A DNA stretch of 64,000 bases. Origin: Mycolicibacterium pyrenivorans (GTDB lineage: Bacteria; Actinomycetota; Actinomycetes; Mycobacteriales; Mycobacteriaceae). The DNA is taken from the NCBI RefSeq assembly GCF_025821625.1, contig NZ_JACKSH010000257.1:1-64000 (forward strand), written 5' to 3'. The translations under genes and the position numbers were made by a program. This document shows positions 26,706 to 35,663 of the stretch, piece after piece. The notes under the pieces were generated by a model. It did not search any database. It saw only the letters and a program-made list of their open reading frames with translations, and was not told the origin of the DNA. Numbering within the stretch: the first letter of the stretch is position 1; each line of letters begins with the position of its first letter.

Positions 26706-27683
26706 TCAGCCCAACGCGTCGATGATCTCGGCGAGAGCTTCGGCAGCGATGGGTCCGGGTTGATACAGACAGATCCGGTCCGAGACGCCGTCGACGCGGT
26801 CCCGGATGTGGGCGGCCACCTCGGCCGGAGTCCCGCAGGCGGCGATCGTGTGCAGTATCTCGTCGTCGATCAGCGTGGCCATCTCCTGCCATCGCCCCTG
26901 TTTGGACATGGCGTTGAGCTCTGGTTGCAGGTCGCCCCAGCCATGTGCATCCAGCACCGGCCGGTAGGCGGGCGTGGAGCCGTAGAACGATAGGAGCATC
27001 CGAGTCGACGTGTGATCCTCACCCACCGAGACGATGATCTCGGGTACCACCGCGAAGTCGGCGCCGTCCCGGCCGGCGGCCGCCAGTCCCGCGCGCACTG
27101 CGGGCATGGTCTTCTCGTGCAGGAACCGCTTCGACCCGAACGGCATCACCAGCAGGCCGTCGGCGACTTCGGCTGTCGCCCGGGTCATCTGCGGGCCGAG
27201 CGCTCCGAGATAGATCGGCGGCGGTCCGAATGGGTTCGGGCCGGGGTTGAACGTCGGCGTCATCAACGTGTGCCGGTAGAACTCACCGCGGAAGTCGAGA
27301 CGCTCGCCGTTGTTCCACGTGGCGAAGATCGCCCGCAGCGCACCGACCATCTCCTTGATCCGCGCCACCGGGCGGTCGAACTCGGCGCCGTAGCGTTTCT
27401 CGATCTGCGTGCGGATTTGGGTGCCGAGGCCGAGGATGAAACGCCCCTCCGAGATCTCCTGGAGATCGTTTGCCTCGTGGGCCAGCTGGATGGGATTGCG
27501 GGGGAAGGCAATAGCGACGTTGGTCATCAGGTCCAGGCCCTTGACCGTCGAGGCCAACACCAGCGGGGTGAAGACCTCCCGCGGACCCTCGAAGGTGAAC
27601 ACCCCGGAGGCTCCGGCCTCCCGCAGGAGTGCTGCCCGTTCGACCGCATCGGTCGGGCCGAACAGCGCTGTCATGACCTTCAT
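26706..27683 (-). CDS. Luciferase-like (LLM) F420-dependent oxidoreductase
   Basis: The 325-residue protein has the luciferase-like TIM barrel common to mycobacterial F420 enzymes. Recognisable parts are FEGPREVFTPLVLAS, the barrel strand ERFILGLGTQI-like segment (GRFILGLGTQIRTQIEKRYG), and PIYLGALGPQM. It fits the TIGR03617-type subgroup. Such enzymes move hydride with F420 or oxygenate with flavin. The start at 27683 overlaps the stop of the upstream gene (ATGA), and the gene ends three bases before the PEP-utilising enzyme, so the three are co-translated. The substrate is unknown. Confidence 0.88.
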   Translation of the reverse strand: MKVMTALFGPTDAVERAALLREAGASGVFTFEGPREVFTPLVLASTVKGLDLMTNVAIAFPRNPIQLAHEANDLQEISEGRFILGLGTQIRTQIEKRYGAEFDRPVARIKEMVGALRAIFATWNNGERLDFRGEFYRHTLMTPTFNPGPNPFGPPPIYLGALGPQMTRATAEVADGLLVMPFGSKRFLHEKTMPAVRAGLAAAGRDGADFAVVPEIIVSVGEDHTSTRMLLSFYGSTPAYRPVLDAHGWGDLQPELNAMSKQGRWQEMATLIDDEILHTIAACGTPAEVAAHIRDRVDGVSDRICLYQPGPIAAEALAEIIDALG

Positions 27684-28201
27684 GAAGGGGTCCCTTCCGG
27701 GACGTCGGTCCAGTCGGAGAACCCCGACGGGTGGTGCGGGCCGCCCTTCCACGTGCCGAGCTGGGCAAAACGGCACGCCTGCAACGTCACTCGTCGTTCG
27801 GAGTTCATCTGGTGTGGATGTTCCAGAGCGGCCGGGAACAGGCCGCGCCACCGGAGGTCAACTGAGATTCCCTCGGTTTCAGCGACGGTCAGATGCAGTT
27901 CCTGCAAGGGTTCGACGACTTCGAGCCGGTACCCGTTCACGTTCTGATCGAGACGGTACCCGTCGATCGCGTCACTGAAGCGCACCGCGGTCTGAGTGTC
28001 TCCGCGCCGGATGACCACGTAAGCGTCCTTGACGCCCAGTCGGGGGTAGGAGCCGATCCCGGTCAGCGCCATGAAACGGCCCTCGCGATCAAGCACGTTG
28101 AAGTACGAACGATCGTAGAAGTTGCGATCCGATGTGGCCGGGGTGCCGATGGGCACCGGCGCCTGGTGAATCGGGTACTCGTCGAGCGGACTCAGGATCA
28201 A
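27680..28201 (-). CDS. Hypothetical protein, probably a shortened member of a larger family
   Basis: The 173 residues start LSPLDEYPIHQAPVPIGTPA and continue with DRNFYDRSYFNVLD, a beginning I associate with mycobacterial proteins of about 350 residues that have two related beta-rich halves. Here translation stops after the first half, so the C-terminal half is missing. Start is a TTG with GGGAG six bases upstream, and no ATG lies in a suitable position. It is the first gene of the operon with the luciferase-like and PEP-utilising enzymes and is divergent from a TetR gene 43 bases away. Function is unknown. Confidence 0.6.
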   Translation of the reverse strand: MILSPLDEYPIHQAPVPIGTPATSDRNFYDRSYFNVLDREGRFMALTGIGSYPRLGVKDAYVVIRRGDTQTAVRFSDAIDGYRLDQNVNGYRLEVVEPLQELHLTVAETEGISVDLRWRGLFPAALEHPHQMNSERRVTLQACRFAQLGTWKGGPHHPSGFSDWTDVPEGTPS

Positions 28202-28211
28202 CAGGCACTCC

Positions 28212-28241
28212 CAATAAAGATACGATGCGAGTTATATTGGA
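28212..28241. promoter_or_regulatory. CCAATA-N18-TATTGG inverted repeat between divergent genes
   Basis: Six-base arms CCAATA (28212-28217) and TATTGG (28236-28241) flank 18 bases in the 43-base space between the TTG of the operon gene at 28201 and the TetR ATG at 28245. The block is AT-rich compared with its surroundings. It is a likely operator for the TetR protein. Confidence 0.5.
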
Positions 28242-28244
28242 ATC

Positions 28245-28877
28245 ATGAGAACAGATCGGCCCGGAGATGACAAGGGACCGTCCCGGCCGTCTGCGGGGCG
28301 ACCGCGCGACAGCAAGATCGACGCCGCGATCGTTCAAGCCACCCGGGAGCTCCTGCTGGAGACGGGTTACCCCGCGCTGTCGCTGTCTGCGATCGCGGCG
28401 CGCGCCGGGACCACGACCGCTGCCATCTACCGGCGTTGGTCGGGCAAGGCACAGCTCGTCCACGAGGCGATACTGCCTGCCGAGGTCATGGCCATGCCGA
28501 GTGCCTCCGGTGACGTCACCGAGGACATCCGCGCGCTGGTGGAGGCGACGCGGACGATGTTCGACCGCCCGGAGGTCCGGGTGGCGCTACCGGCGTTGAT
28601 CGCCGACACCGTCGCCGATCCCGATGTGCACAGCCGAATGACTTCTCGTTTCGCCGAGAGTCTCGCCACCTTCCGGACCAGGATCGACCAGCAGCCCAGC
28701 GACGATGGCGACCTACCCTTGCTCGCCGAAGTCGTTGTCGGCAGCGCGATCTTCCGCATCATCGTGCGGCACGACGCCCCGCTGGACGCGGCGTGGGTGG
28801 ACGACCTGACCCGCCTGGTCAGCTCCGGCTGGGCCTCGATGTCTCACGCCGCGAGCCGCAGTTCGGCACCGGGGTGA
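28245..28877 (+). CDS. TetR family transcriptional regulator
   Basis: The 210-residue protein has an N-terminal tail rich in Gly/Arg/Pro (PSAGRPRDSKID) and then the TetR helix-turn-helix (ATRELLLETGYPALSLSAIA, RAGTTTAAIYRRWSGK). The C-terminal ligand-binding domain is of the TetR_C type. It is divergent from the three-gene operon ending with the PEP-utilising enzyme and probably represses it through the inverted repeat between them. Its 3' end overlaps the convergent secreted-protein gene by 34 bases. Confidence 0.9.
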   Translation: MRTDRPGDDKGPSRPSAGRPRDSKIDAAIVQATRELLLETGYPALSLSAIAARAGTTTAAIYRRWSGKAQLVHEAILPAEVMAMPSASGDVTEDIRALVEATRTMFDRPEVRVALPALIADTVADPDVHSRMTSRFAESLATFRTRIDQQPSDDGDLPLLAEVVVGSAIFRIIVRHDAPLDAAWVDDLTRLVSSGWASMSHAASRSSAPG

Positions 28878-29281
28878 GTACTGAGCGTCACGACCACCGT
28901 GCCGCTTCCCGTTTCGAACGTGGTGTTGGCATAGCCGAAAAAACCGTAGTGCCCGTCAATCGTCGATACCGCGGTGATGTCACCACTGCCCGAGGCCCCG
29001 GTGTGGAGATTCACCCAAGAGGCGGTCACGGTGAGCGCACAGGAACCGTCGTAGGTGCCGGCGTCATAGTGGATCGCCACGCGGACACCGTCCTCGACAC
29101 GTTCGTCGACCTGCACCGGCGTCACCTGAGCCTCGGCGCTGACGGTGCCGGCACACGTCGGGGACGCCACCACCGGGACCCGGTCGAGTTGCGCGAAGTC
29201 CTCGGCGTGGGCCGTTGCCGTCCACAACCAGGGCACAATCAGCGCGACGGCGAGCGCGCCGCCAACACGGAACGGACTCAT
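28844..29281 (-). CDS. Small secreted protein of unknown function
   Basis: The 145-residue protein has a signal peptide (hydrophobic core about 7-22, cleavage after AHA at 26). The mature part of about 119 residues looks all-beta and has two cysteines (in SPTCAGTV and DGSCALTV) that could form a disulfide. It recalls small mycobacterial secreted beta-sandwich proteins, but I cannot name a family. The gene converges on and overlaps the TetR gene end. Confidence 0.7.
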   Translation of the reverse strand: MSPFRVGGALAVALIVPWLWTATAHAEDFAQLDRVPVVASPTCAGTVSAEAQVTPVQVDERVEDGVRVAIHYDAGTYDGSCALTVTASWVNLHTGASGSGDITAVSTIDGHYGFFGYANTTFETGSGTVVVTLSTHPGAELRLAA

Positions 29282-29435
29282 GCTCCCTTATCGACGGCCA
29301 CCAGGGTGGCGTTAGCGCCGTGGGCGTGAGGCGCGCAGAGCCGGAATCAAACAACGAAGCTCAGCCCTTGGCCGCGGTGCCCCGAATACGACGATCGCGT
29401 GACGCTCTGCATGGCGTCGAACTACCGTCGGCCTG

Positions 29436-30932
29436 GTGACGGTGTCTGGGTTGCTCGCCCGGGCCTACGCGGCTGGACTCCTCCTACTCACAATCGTTGC
29501 GGTCCCGTCGTGCGAACAAGCGGCGCACCCACCACCAGGCACCAGCACACCAACACCGGTTACGACCGCGCCGGCCGTCACGCCCGAGGGTGATTTCACC
29601 GCCGTCTCCCAACTCATGGACGATGCGATTGCGGCACATCGGCTGCCTGGCGCGGTGGTCCAGATCGGGCACGCCGGCAAGATCGTCTTTCGGCAGGCGT
29701 TCGGCTCGCGCAAGCTCCCCGTCGAACCGGGATTGACTGGGGTGCCCGCACCCGCTGAGCCGATGACCGAGGACACGATCTTCGACCTCGCCTCGTTGAC
29801 GAAGAGCCTCGCGACGGCCACCGCCGTTCTCCAACTCTACGAACAAGGCCGCGTCCAGATCGACGATTCCGTGGAGACCTACCTGCCGGACTTCAACCCG
29901 ACGAACGACCCGCGACGGGCTCAGGTGACGCTACGCATGCTGCTCACGCACACATCGGGCATAGCGGGAGATCTGAGCCTCGACGGTCCGTGGGGACTGG
30001 ACGATGCCGACAAGGACGAAGGCATTCGCCGTGCCCTCGCCGCGTGGGTGGTGTTCGGTCCAGGGGAACTCTTTCACTACTCCGACATCAACTTCATCCT
30101 GCTTGGCGCGATCATCGAGAAGATCACCGGTGAGCCCTTGGACAATTACATGCAGGACAACGTCTTTGCCCCACTGGGCATGAACGACAGCCGCTACCTT
30201 CCCGCGGCCAAAGCATGTGGTCCGCACCAGATCCGCGGAACCGCAGTCACACTCGGCGATTACGTGCCGTGGGTCGGTCGATGTCCGGCAGGTACGTGGA
30301 GCACCGGGCTCTTGGTGCGCATCGCTCCGACGGCGCGTGACGAAGACACCCCGGGCATCAACCCCGACTACGGCCACCTCCTTCGCGGTACCGTGCATGA
30401 CCCAACGGCACGCCGCATGGGTGGAGTGGCAGGCAATGCCGGACTGTTCTCGACAGCCGATGATGTCGGCCGGTTTGCCCAGGCCCTTCTCGATCGCCGC
30501 GCCGGCCGGCCCAGCACGTTCCCGTTGAGGCAATCCACCCTGGAGTTGATGACGACTCCCCAACAGCCCGGACACACCGCGGGACAACTCGAGGCGGCGA
30601 ACGACGCCATCCGGCTGGCCATCGAAAAGACACCCAACACGACACATCCCCTGCTGGCCCCCAACTATCCTGCGCTCGCCGGACAGAACCTCCGAGGCTT
30701 CGGGTGGGACATCGATACGGCACATTCCAGACCGCGCGGCATGATCTTTCCCATCGGCAGCTTCGGGCACACCGGCTTCACCGGGGTGACGCTCTGGATG
30801 GACCCGGGGTCGAACACCTACGTGGTTGTCCTCGCGAACGTGATCCATCAACGCGGCGGCCCACCGATTGCGGGCCTGAGCGGTGATGTCGCCACAGAGG
30901 CAGCCCGGGCCCTGGGTCTCCTCGGGAACTAG
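29436..30932 (+). CDS. Secreted serine hydrolase, beta-lactamase class C family
   Basis: The 498-residue protein begins with a hydrophobic export segment and a cysteine near residue 27 (VPSCEQAA) that could be a lipid attachment site, although the preceding Pro makes the lipobox poor. The class C/esterase motifs are Ser120-x-x-Lys123 (ASLTKSL), Tyr215 in HYSDINF, and HTGFTG near 447. The domain covers the rest. Members include DD-peptidases, esterases and true beta-lactamases, and the exact activity is not predictable. The start is a GTG with no ribosome binding site. It stands alone, 154 bases after the divergent secreted gene. Confidence 0.88.
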   Translation: MTVSGLLARAYAAGLLLLTIVAVPSCEQAAHPPPGTSTPTPVTTAPAVTPEGDFTAVSQLMDDAIAAHRLPGAVVQIGHAGKIVFRQAFGSRKLPVEPGLTGVPAPAEPMTEDTIFDLASLTKSLATATAVLQLYEQGRVQIDDSVETYLPDFNPTNDPRRAQVTLRMLLTHTSGIAGDLSLDGPWGLDDADKDEGIRRALAAWVVFGPGELFHYSDINFILLGAIIEKITGEPLDNYMQDNVFAPLGMNDSRYLPAAKACGPHQIRGTAVTLGDYVPWVGRCPAGTWSTGLLVRIAPTARDEDTPGINPDYGHLLRGTVHDPTARRMGGVAGNAGLFSTADDVGRFAQALLDRRAGRPSTFPLRQSTLELMTTPQQPGHTAGQLEAANDAIRLAIEKTPNTTHPLLAPNYPALAGQNLRGFGWDIDTAHSRPRGMIFPIGSFGHTGFTGVTLWMDPGSNTYVVVLANVIHQRGGPPIAGLSGDVATEAARALGLLGN

Positions 30933-30970
30933 TCAGCTCAACGGCCGCCGTGGGGCGCATTTGACCAGAA

Positions 30971-31010
30971 TGTCACTTAGTGACACTCTGTATTCTGTCG
31001 CTAAGTGACA
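30971..31010. promoter_or_regulatory. Two TetR-type operators around the promoter
   Basis: TGTCACTTAGTGACA (30971-30985) and TGTCGCTAAGTGACA (30996-31010) are near-identical 15-base dyads, 25 bases apart. A -10-like TATTCT (30991-30996) lies between them, and the second dyad contains the GTG start at 31005. Occupation of both would block transcription of the TetR gene. Confidence 0.7.
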
Positions 31011-31664
31011 GGAGGTCCCGACGTCGTCACGTCTGCAGCATCAACCCCGACCGACGACAAGCAGGCGCAGGCACGCCTGCGGGTGTCCCGTCACGCCTGC
31101 GAGTTGTTCTGGGAGCGGGGCGTCGCCGCGACCACCGGTGACGACATCGCAGCCGCGGTGGGCCTGTCGACCAGAACGATATGGCGCTACTTCCGTTCCA
31201 AGGAGAGTTGTGTGGAGCCGGTGCTGGCGTTGTCGGCGAAGCGCTTCATCGCATTGGCCAACCGCTGGCCCGCCGAGCTGTCACTGGCGGAACACATGGC
31301 GGCCGACATGGTCCAGAATCCGCTCACCGAGCGGGAGATCGCCGACGAAGTGGCCGCGCTACGGATCGCGACCATGTCGGCGACCGAGCCGGCACTGCGC
31401 ACCGCCTACCTGATGGTGCACGACGAGATGGAGCGCGGCTTCATCCCCGTCGTCGCCAGGCGGCTGCGTCTTCCCGACGACGACCTCACCGTGCGCCTGT
31501 GTGCGGCGGCGGTCACCGGAGCGTTTCGTGTGGTCGACGAAGACGTGGGGCGCCGGACCATCATCGACAAGGAGAAGGTCACTCAACAGGAGGCTCTGGC
31601 GTTGATCGACCGCGCCATCCGGGACGCCACCAACGGCCGTTTGGGCGGGCCAGTGGAGCCCTGA
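31005..31664 (+). CDS. TetR family transcriptional regulator, probably autoregulated
   Basis: The 219-residue protein has a helix-turn-helix in ELFWERGVAATTGDDIAAAV and LSTRTIWRYFRSKESC (about 35-75), then a TetR/MftR-like C-terminal domain. The only plausible start is the GTG at 31005, which lies inside the second operator and one or two bases after the predicted transcription start, so the mRNA should be essentially leaderless. AGGAGG at 31010-31015 lies inside the coding region. No start codon follows it at a useful distance. The S9 peptidase gene follows after 117 bases in the same direction. Confidence 0.85.
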   Translation: MTGGPDVVTSAASTPTDDKQAQARLRVSRHACELFWERGVAATTGDDIAAAVGLSTRTIWRYFRSKESCVEPVLALSAKRFIALANRWPAELSLAEHMAADMVQNPLTEREIADEVAALRIATMSATEPALRTAYLMVHDEMERGFIPVVARRLRLPDDDLTVRLCAAAVTGAFRVVDEDVGRRTIIDKEKVTQQEALALIDRAIRDATNGRLGGPVEP

Positions 31665-31781
31665 AACAGCTGAAATAGCCACCACCACAACGAAATAGAA
31701 CTGCAATCGCGACCGCGGGGCGACCACGACATCTGACGGTGCGATGAACCCTGCCTGAACCAACCACGCGAAAGGACTGTC

Positions 31782-33653
31782 ATGGCACTGCCCGAACTGA
31801 TCTCAGTGGAGGACTTCTTCAACCCGCCCACTCGCGCGGCTGCGACGATCTGCCCGGACGGCACGAAGATTGCGTTCCTCGCACCCTGGAAGGACCGCCT
31901 CAACGTCTGGGTGCAGAGCCTCGAGGACTCCGATGAGCCGCGGTGCGTCACGGCCGACGACAACCGCAGCGTTCTCCACTTCGAGTGGACCGACGACCCC
32001 CGATGGCTGATCTATCTGCAAGACACCCAGGGCGACGAGAACTGGCACATCCATCGAGTCGACCTCGACGACCCGGACGCCGCCGCCGTCAACCTCACCC
32101 CGTTCCCGGGTGCGATGGCCGCACCCCTACGGGAGGTCAGGAACGGCACGACGACCGTCATGCTGAACAACCGGGACGCCACCCAGTTCGACGTCCACGA
32201 ACTCGACATCGTCACAGGCGAACTCACCCTGATCGCCGAGAACCCCGGACGCGTGTACACCTGGATGTCCAGCGACAAGGGCGACCTGTTCGCCACGTCG
32301 CTGACCCCCGGCGGCGACCTCGAGTTGTCGCGGTGGGACGGCGCCGCCCTGCATCCCATCACCAGATTCGACGGCACCGACTACCCGATGGGCATCCACC
32401 CGATGGTCGTCACACCGGAAGGAACCGGTCTGTGGATGGGCTCCTACCGCGGCAGCGACCACACCCGCCTCGTGCGCGTCGACCTGACCACCGGCGAGGA
32501 GACGGAAGTCGACAGCCACCCCGAATTCGACCTCGACCCGCGGGCTATCGTCAGTCCCGCCATCCCGGCGCCGCTGATTCAGGATCGGCGCACCAGCGAG
32601 TTGCTCGGAGTGCGCTATTTCGGTGAGCGGCAGGTTATTCGGGCACTGGATCCTCAGTTCCGCGACATCCTGGCGAACCTGGAGAAGCTGTCCGACGGGG
32701 ACATCGGGCGTCTCTCATCGGACCGGACCGGCCGGCGCTGGGTCGTCGGTTTCAACCACGACCGGGACCCCGGCGCCACCTACCTGTACGACCACGGCAC
32801 CGGCGAGAGCCGACTGCTGTTCCGGCCGCTGCCGCACCTGGATCCCGCCCAATTGGCCGCCATGCAGCCGGTCACGATCACCGCACGCGACGGCTGGCCG
32901 TTGCACTCCTATCTGACCCCGCCTGTCGGGGTCGAGCCCCAGGGTTTACCACTGGTGCTCGTCGTACACGGCGGGCCGTGGTACCGCGACAGCTGGGGTT
33001 TCGATGCCGGGGTTCAGATGCTGGCCAACCGCGGGTATGCGGTGCTCCAGGTCAACTTCCGCGGGTCCATGGGCTTCGGCAAGGCGTTCCTCAGCGCGGC
33101 GAAGGGCGAGTTCGCGGGCAAGATGCACAACGACCTGATCGACGGGGTGACCTGGGCGGTCGAGCAGGGCTACGCCGACCGTGACCGCGTCGGCATTCTG
33201 GGCGGTTCCTACGGAGGGTATGCCGCGCTGGTCGGCGTGACGTTCACGCCCGACGTCTTCGCCGCAGCCGTCGACTACGTCGGCATCTCGGACCTGGCGA
33301 ACTTCATGCGAACCCTGCCTGCGATCGCGCGACCACACCTTGCCAACAACTGGCACGCCTACGTGGGCGACCCCGACGACCCCGAGCAACTCGCCGATAT
33401 GCTGGCCCGCTCCCCGATCACGAAGGTGGACCAGATCCGCACGCCGTTGCTGGTGATCCAGGGTGCCAACGATGTCCGCGTCGTCCAAGCCGAGTCCGAC
33501 GACCTGGTCAACGCGTTGCGCGACCGCGGTGTCGAGGTGGACTACCTCATCCAGACCGACGAAGGCCACGGCGCCGTCAACCCGGAGAACGTCATCGAGA
33601 TGTGGGAGGCGATATCCCGCTTCCTCGCAGAGCAACTCGGCGGCCGCGGATGA
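31782..33653 (+). CDS. S9 family (prolyl oligopeptidase/acylaminoacyl-type) peptidase
   Basis: The 623-residue protein has an N-terminal beta-propeller (about 1-350) and a C-terminal alpha/beta-hydrolase. The triad is visible as Ser476 in GGSYGGYAAL, Asp564 in ANDVRV and His596 in DEGHGAV. It has no signal peptide, so it should be cytosolic and act on short peptides or acylated peptides. CGAAAGGAC precedes the ATG. It is the last intact gene before the lipoprotein fragment at 33677 and thus marks the left boundary of the catabolic region. Confidence 0.93.
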   Translation: MALPELISVEDFFNPPTRAAATICPDGTKIAFLAPWKDRLNVWVQSLEDSDEPRCVTADDNRSVLHFEWTDDPRWLIYLQDTQGDENWHIHRVDLDDPDAAAVNLTPFPGAMAAPLREVRNGTTTVMLNNRDATQFDVHELDIVTGELTLIAENPGRVYTWMSSDKGDLFATSLTPGGDLELSRWDGAALHPITRFDGTDYPMGIHPMVVTPEGTGLWMGSYRGSDHTRLVRVDLTTGEETEVDSHPEFDLDPRAIVSPAIPAPLIQDRRTSELLGVRYFGERQVIRALDPQFRDILANLEKLSDGDIGRLSSDRTGRRWVVGFNHDRDPGATYLYDHGTGESRLLFRPLPHLDPAQLAAMQPVTITARDGWPLHSYLTPPVGVEPQGLPLVLVVHGGPWYRDSWGFDAGVQMLANRGYAVLQVNFRGSMGFGKAFLSAAKGEFAGKMHNDLIDGVTWAVEQGYADRDRVGILGGSYGGYAALVGVTFTPDVFAAAVDYVGISDLANFMRTLPAIARPHLANNWHAYVGDPDDPEQLADMLARSPITKVDQIRTPLLVIQGANDVRVVQAESDDLVNALRDRGVEVDYLIQTDEGHGAVNPENVIEMWEAISRFLAEQLGGRG

Positions 33654-33676
33654 CCGACCTGCTCGGTGTGGCGATT

Positions 33677-33794
33677 CGGACCCGACCGCCGCTATGTGAT
33701 GGCGATCAGTTCCCTGGACCCCACCGGCGACGCCGCCGCCCGCGCGAACATCACTCAGGCCGTCAAGACGATGTTCCCGGGCGGCAAGATCTGA
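33677..33794 (+). pseudogene. Detached 3' end of a lipoprotein gene (direct repeat of 49253-49370)
   Basis: These 118 bases equal 49253-49370 at 115 positions and end at the same TGA. They encode the last 39 codons of the lipoprotein gene whose complete copy lies at 48441-49370. The three differences are all at third codon positions and silent. The rest of the gene is absent on the left side, where the S9 peptidase stop lies 23 bases away. It marks one end of the catabolic region. Confidence 0.85.
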
Positions 33795-33834
33795 GACCGC
33801 CTGTGCGCCAGCTCTCGTCGCTGTTGGGCACAGC

Positions 33835-34377
33835 TCAGAGCGGCCAGTCGGCAGGCGGTGACGAGTAGCGCAATTCCGGCACGGGATGGAGTCGGCGCCC
33901 CTCGATCGTCGTCATCCCATCGAGCACCAGGGTGACGTAGCGTCGCCACCCCTTACCCGACGGATCCATGGGTTTACAAGACGCTGTGCAGCATCGCGAT
34001 GATCCCGGGTAGGTCCTCGGGCTCGAGGTCGGCGCGAATGAGACCAGCCTCCTGCGCGCGCCGGAGAAGTTCCCGCAGCGCTTCGTCAAGCGGAACGGAG
34101 ATGTCGGCAAGCACCCCGGCCCGCCGCCCTGCTGCAAGAAGACTGTGCTCCTGCGCCCCAAGGGAAATGGCCGCCTCAATGAGCTCGGTCAGCCCGTGCA
34201 ACGGGTCTGCCCTGCGACGTGCCTGCTTTATCGCAGGCGACAGGTTCTCGGCAATGCTCTGATCTAGGGCCGCCCGGATCAGCTCTCCCTTGCTGGGGAA
34301 TCTGCGGTAGAGCGTGCGCTCGCCAACTCCGGCGCGGTGGGCGACCGCCTCGACCGGTCCCAACGCCGCCGTTGCCG
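33835..34377 (-). pseudogene. TetR family regulator, frameshifted and N-terminally truncated
   Basis: The helix-turn-helix EAVAHRAGVGERTLYRRFPS is intact and is followed by a normal TetR C-terminal domain. The frame then ends at 33974 (IIAMLHSVL stop), while the family-typical tail GKGWRRYVTLVLDGM is encoded in another frame to 33835, so a frameshift lies near 33975. The first 20 or so residues are missing because a stop codon and P450 sequence begin near 34375. The gene is divergent from the P450 and was probably its regulator before it decayed. Confidence 0.75.
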
Positions 34378-34407
34378 ACGCCTCCCTCTACCGACGACCT
34401 TCCCGTC

Positions 34408-35580
34408 ATGCCTCTGCCGCGCGCACCCGGATGCCCTCTGTCGCCGCCGGCAGCCTTCGCCGAATGGCGCGAGTCCGACGGCCTCCAGCTCGCTTCGTGG
34501 CGCGGTCGACCTACCTGGGTCGTCAGTAGGTACGAGGATATCCGGGCAGCCCCGGTCGATCCGCGGCTGAGTGCCGACACCATCCCCGATACCATGAAGG
34601 CCACCAGTACGGAAAACAAGTCGCCGCAGATCTTCCCGCGCATCGACGACCCCGAACATAACCGGCTGCGTCGGATGATGACCCGCGACTTCACCTTTCG
34701 GCGGACCGAGACCATGCGTCCGCAGATCCAAGAATTGGTCGACGGCTTTCTCGACGACATGATCGCCGGCGGTCCGCCCGCCGACCTGGTCCGCGACTTT
34801 GCGCTTCCACTGCCGTCACTTGTGATTTCACTGCTGCTCGGTGTGCCGTACGAAGATCACGAGTTCTTCCAGGAGAAGAGCACCCTCGGACTCGACTCCA
34901 GATCAACGGACGAGGAGAAGGCCGTATCGATCGGGGAGATCTTCGGATACATGTTCGAGCTCGTTGCACGCAAGGAACGCGAGCCGGGCGACGACATGAT
35001 CACCAGGCTGCTCACCGACTACGTCGCAACAGGCGCGCTGAGCCGCGAGACCGCCACCATGAGCGCACTAATCATGTTGCAGGCGGGCCACAAGACGACG
35101 GCAAGCATGATCGCGCTCGGTACGCTGGCATTGCTTCAGCATCCAGAGCAACTTACCCGCTTGCGGGAGACCGACGATCCCGCCGTGGTGGCGAATCTTG
35201 TCGAAGAGTTGATGCGCTACCTCACCATCGTGCACAGCCTGGTGGAGAGAGTTGCACGCGAAGACCTGACCATCGCCGGTCAGTTGGTGCGGTCGGGAGA
35301 CATCGTCCTCATGAACCGTCCCGCGGGCAACTGGGACGCCGCCTTCGTGGACGCCCCAGGGCGCCTCGACGCCGATCGAAACAGCCGTGGACACTTGGGC
35401 TTCGGCTACGGGGTTCACCAGTGCATCGGCCAGAACCTCGCTCGCGCGGAACTGCAAATTGCGCTCTCTTCGCTCGCACGCAGGTTACCCGGACTGCGGC
35501 TGGCGGTGCCGGAATCGGAGTTGCGCTTCCAGAACGAGAAAGAGATCTACGGCATCGACGCGTTGCCCGTCACATGGTGA
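34408..35580 (+). CDS. Cytochrome P450
   Basis: The 390-residue soluble P450 begins MPLPRAPGCPLSPPAAFAEW. The oxygen-binding helix is AGHKTT, the ExxR motif is EELMRYL, and the heme ligand is Cys339 in FGYGVHQCIG. P450s hydroxylate using electrons from a ferredoxin and its reductase, neither of which is in the window. In-frame residues before the ATG (TDDLPV) look like the usual P450 N-terminus, suggesting that the original start was lost at the junction with the TetR remnant and that the protein is now a few residues short. The I-helix Lys replaces the common Glu in AGHETT. It is the first gene of the catabolic region. Confidence 0.9.
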   Translation: MPLPRAPGCPLSPPAAFAEWRESDGLQLASWRGRPTWVVSRYEDIRAAPVDPRLSADTIPDTMKATSTENKSPQIFPRIDDPEHNRLRRMMTRDFTFRRTETMRPQIQELVDGFLDDMIAGGPPADLVRDFALPLPSLVISLLLGVPYEDHEFFQEKSTLGLDSRSTDEEKAVSIGEIFGYMFELVARKEREPGDDMITRLLTDYVATGALSRETATMSALIMLQAGHKTTASMIALGTLALLQHPEQLTRLRETDDPAVVANLVEELMRYLTIVHSLVERVAREDLTIAGQLVRSGDIVLMNRPAGNWDAAFVDAPGRLDADRNSRGHLGFGYGVHQCIGQNLARAELQIALSSLARRLPGLRLAVPESELRFQNEKEIYGIDALPVTW

Positions 35581-35663
35581 ACCGTGAGATCAGCCAACAC
35601 TTTCAGATGCTGTGAGACCGAACAAACCTCACCGCGGCATGGGGCGCGGGTTGCGTCGGGCAT

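Noticed and set aside
33835..34179. Independent gene in the second frame of the TetR remnant
   Set aside because: Only the last 45 residues resemble TetR, and the first part is an out-of-frame reading of the same gene.
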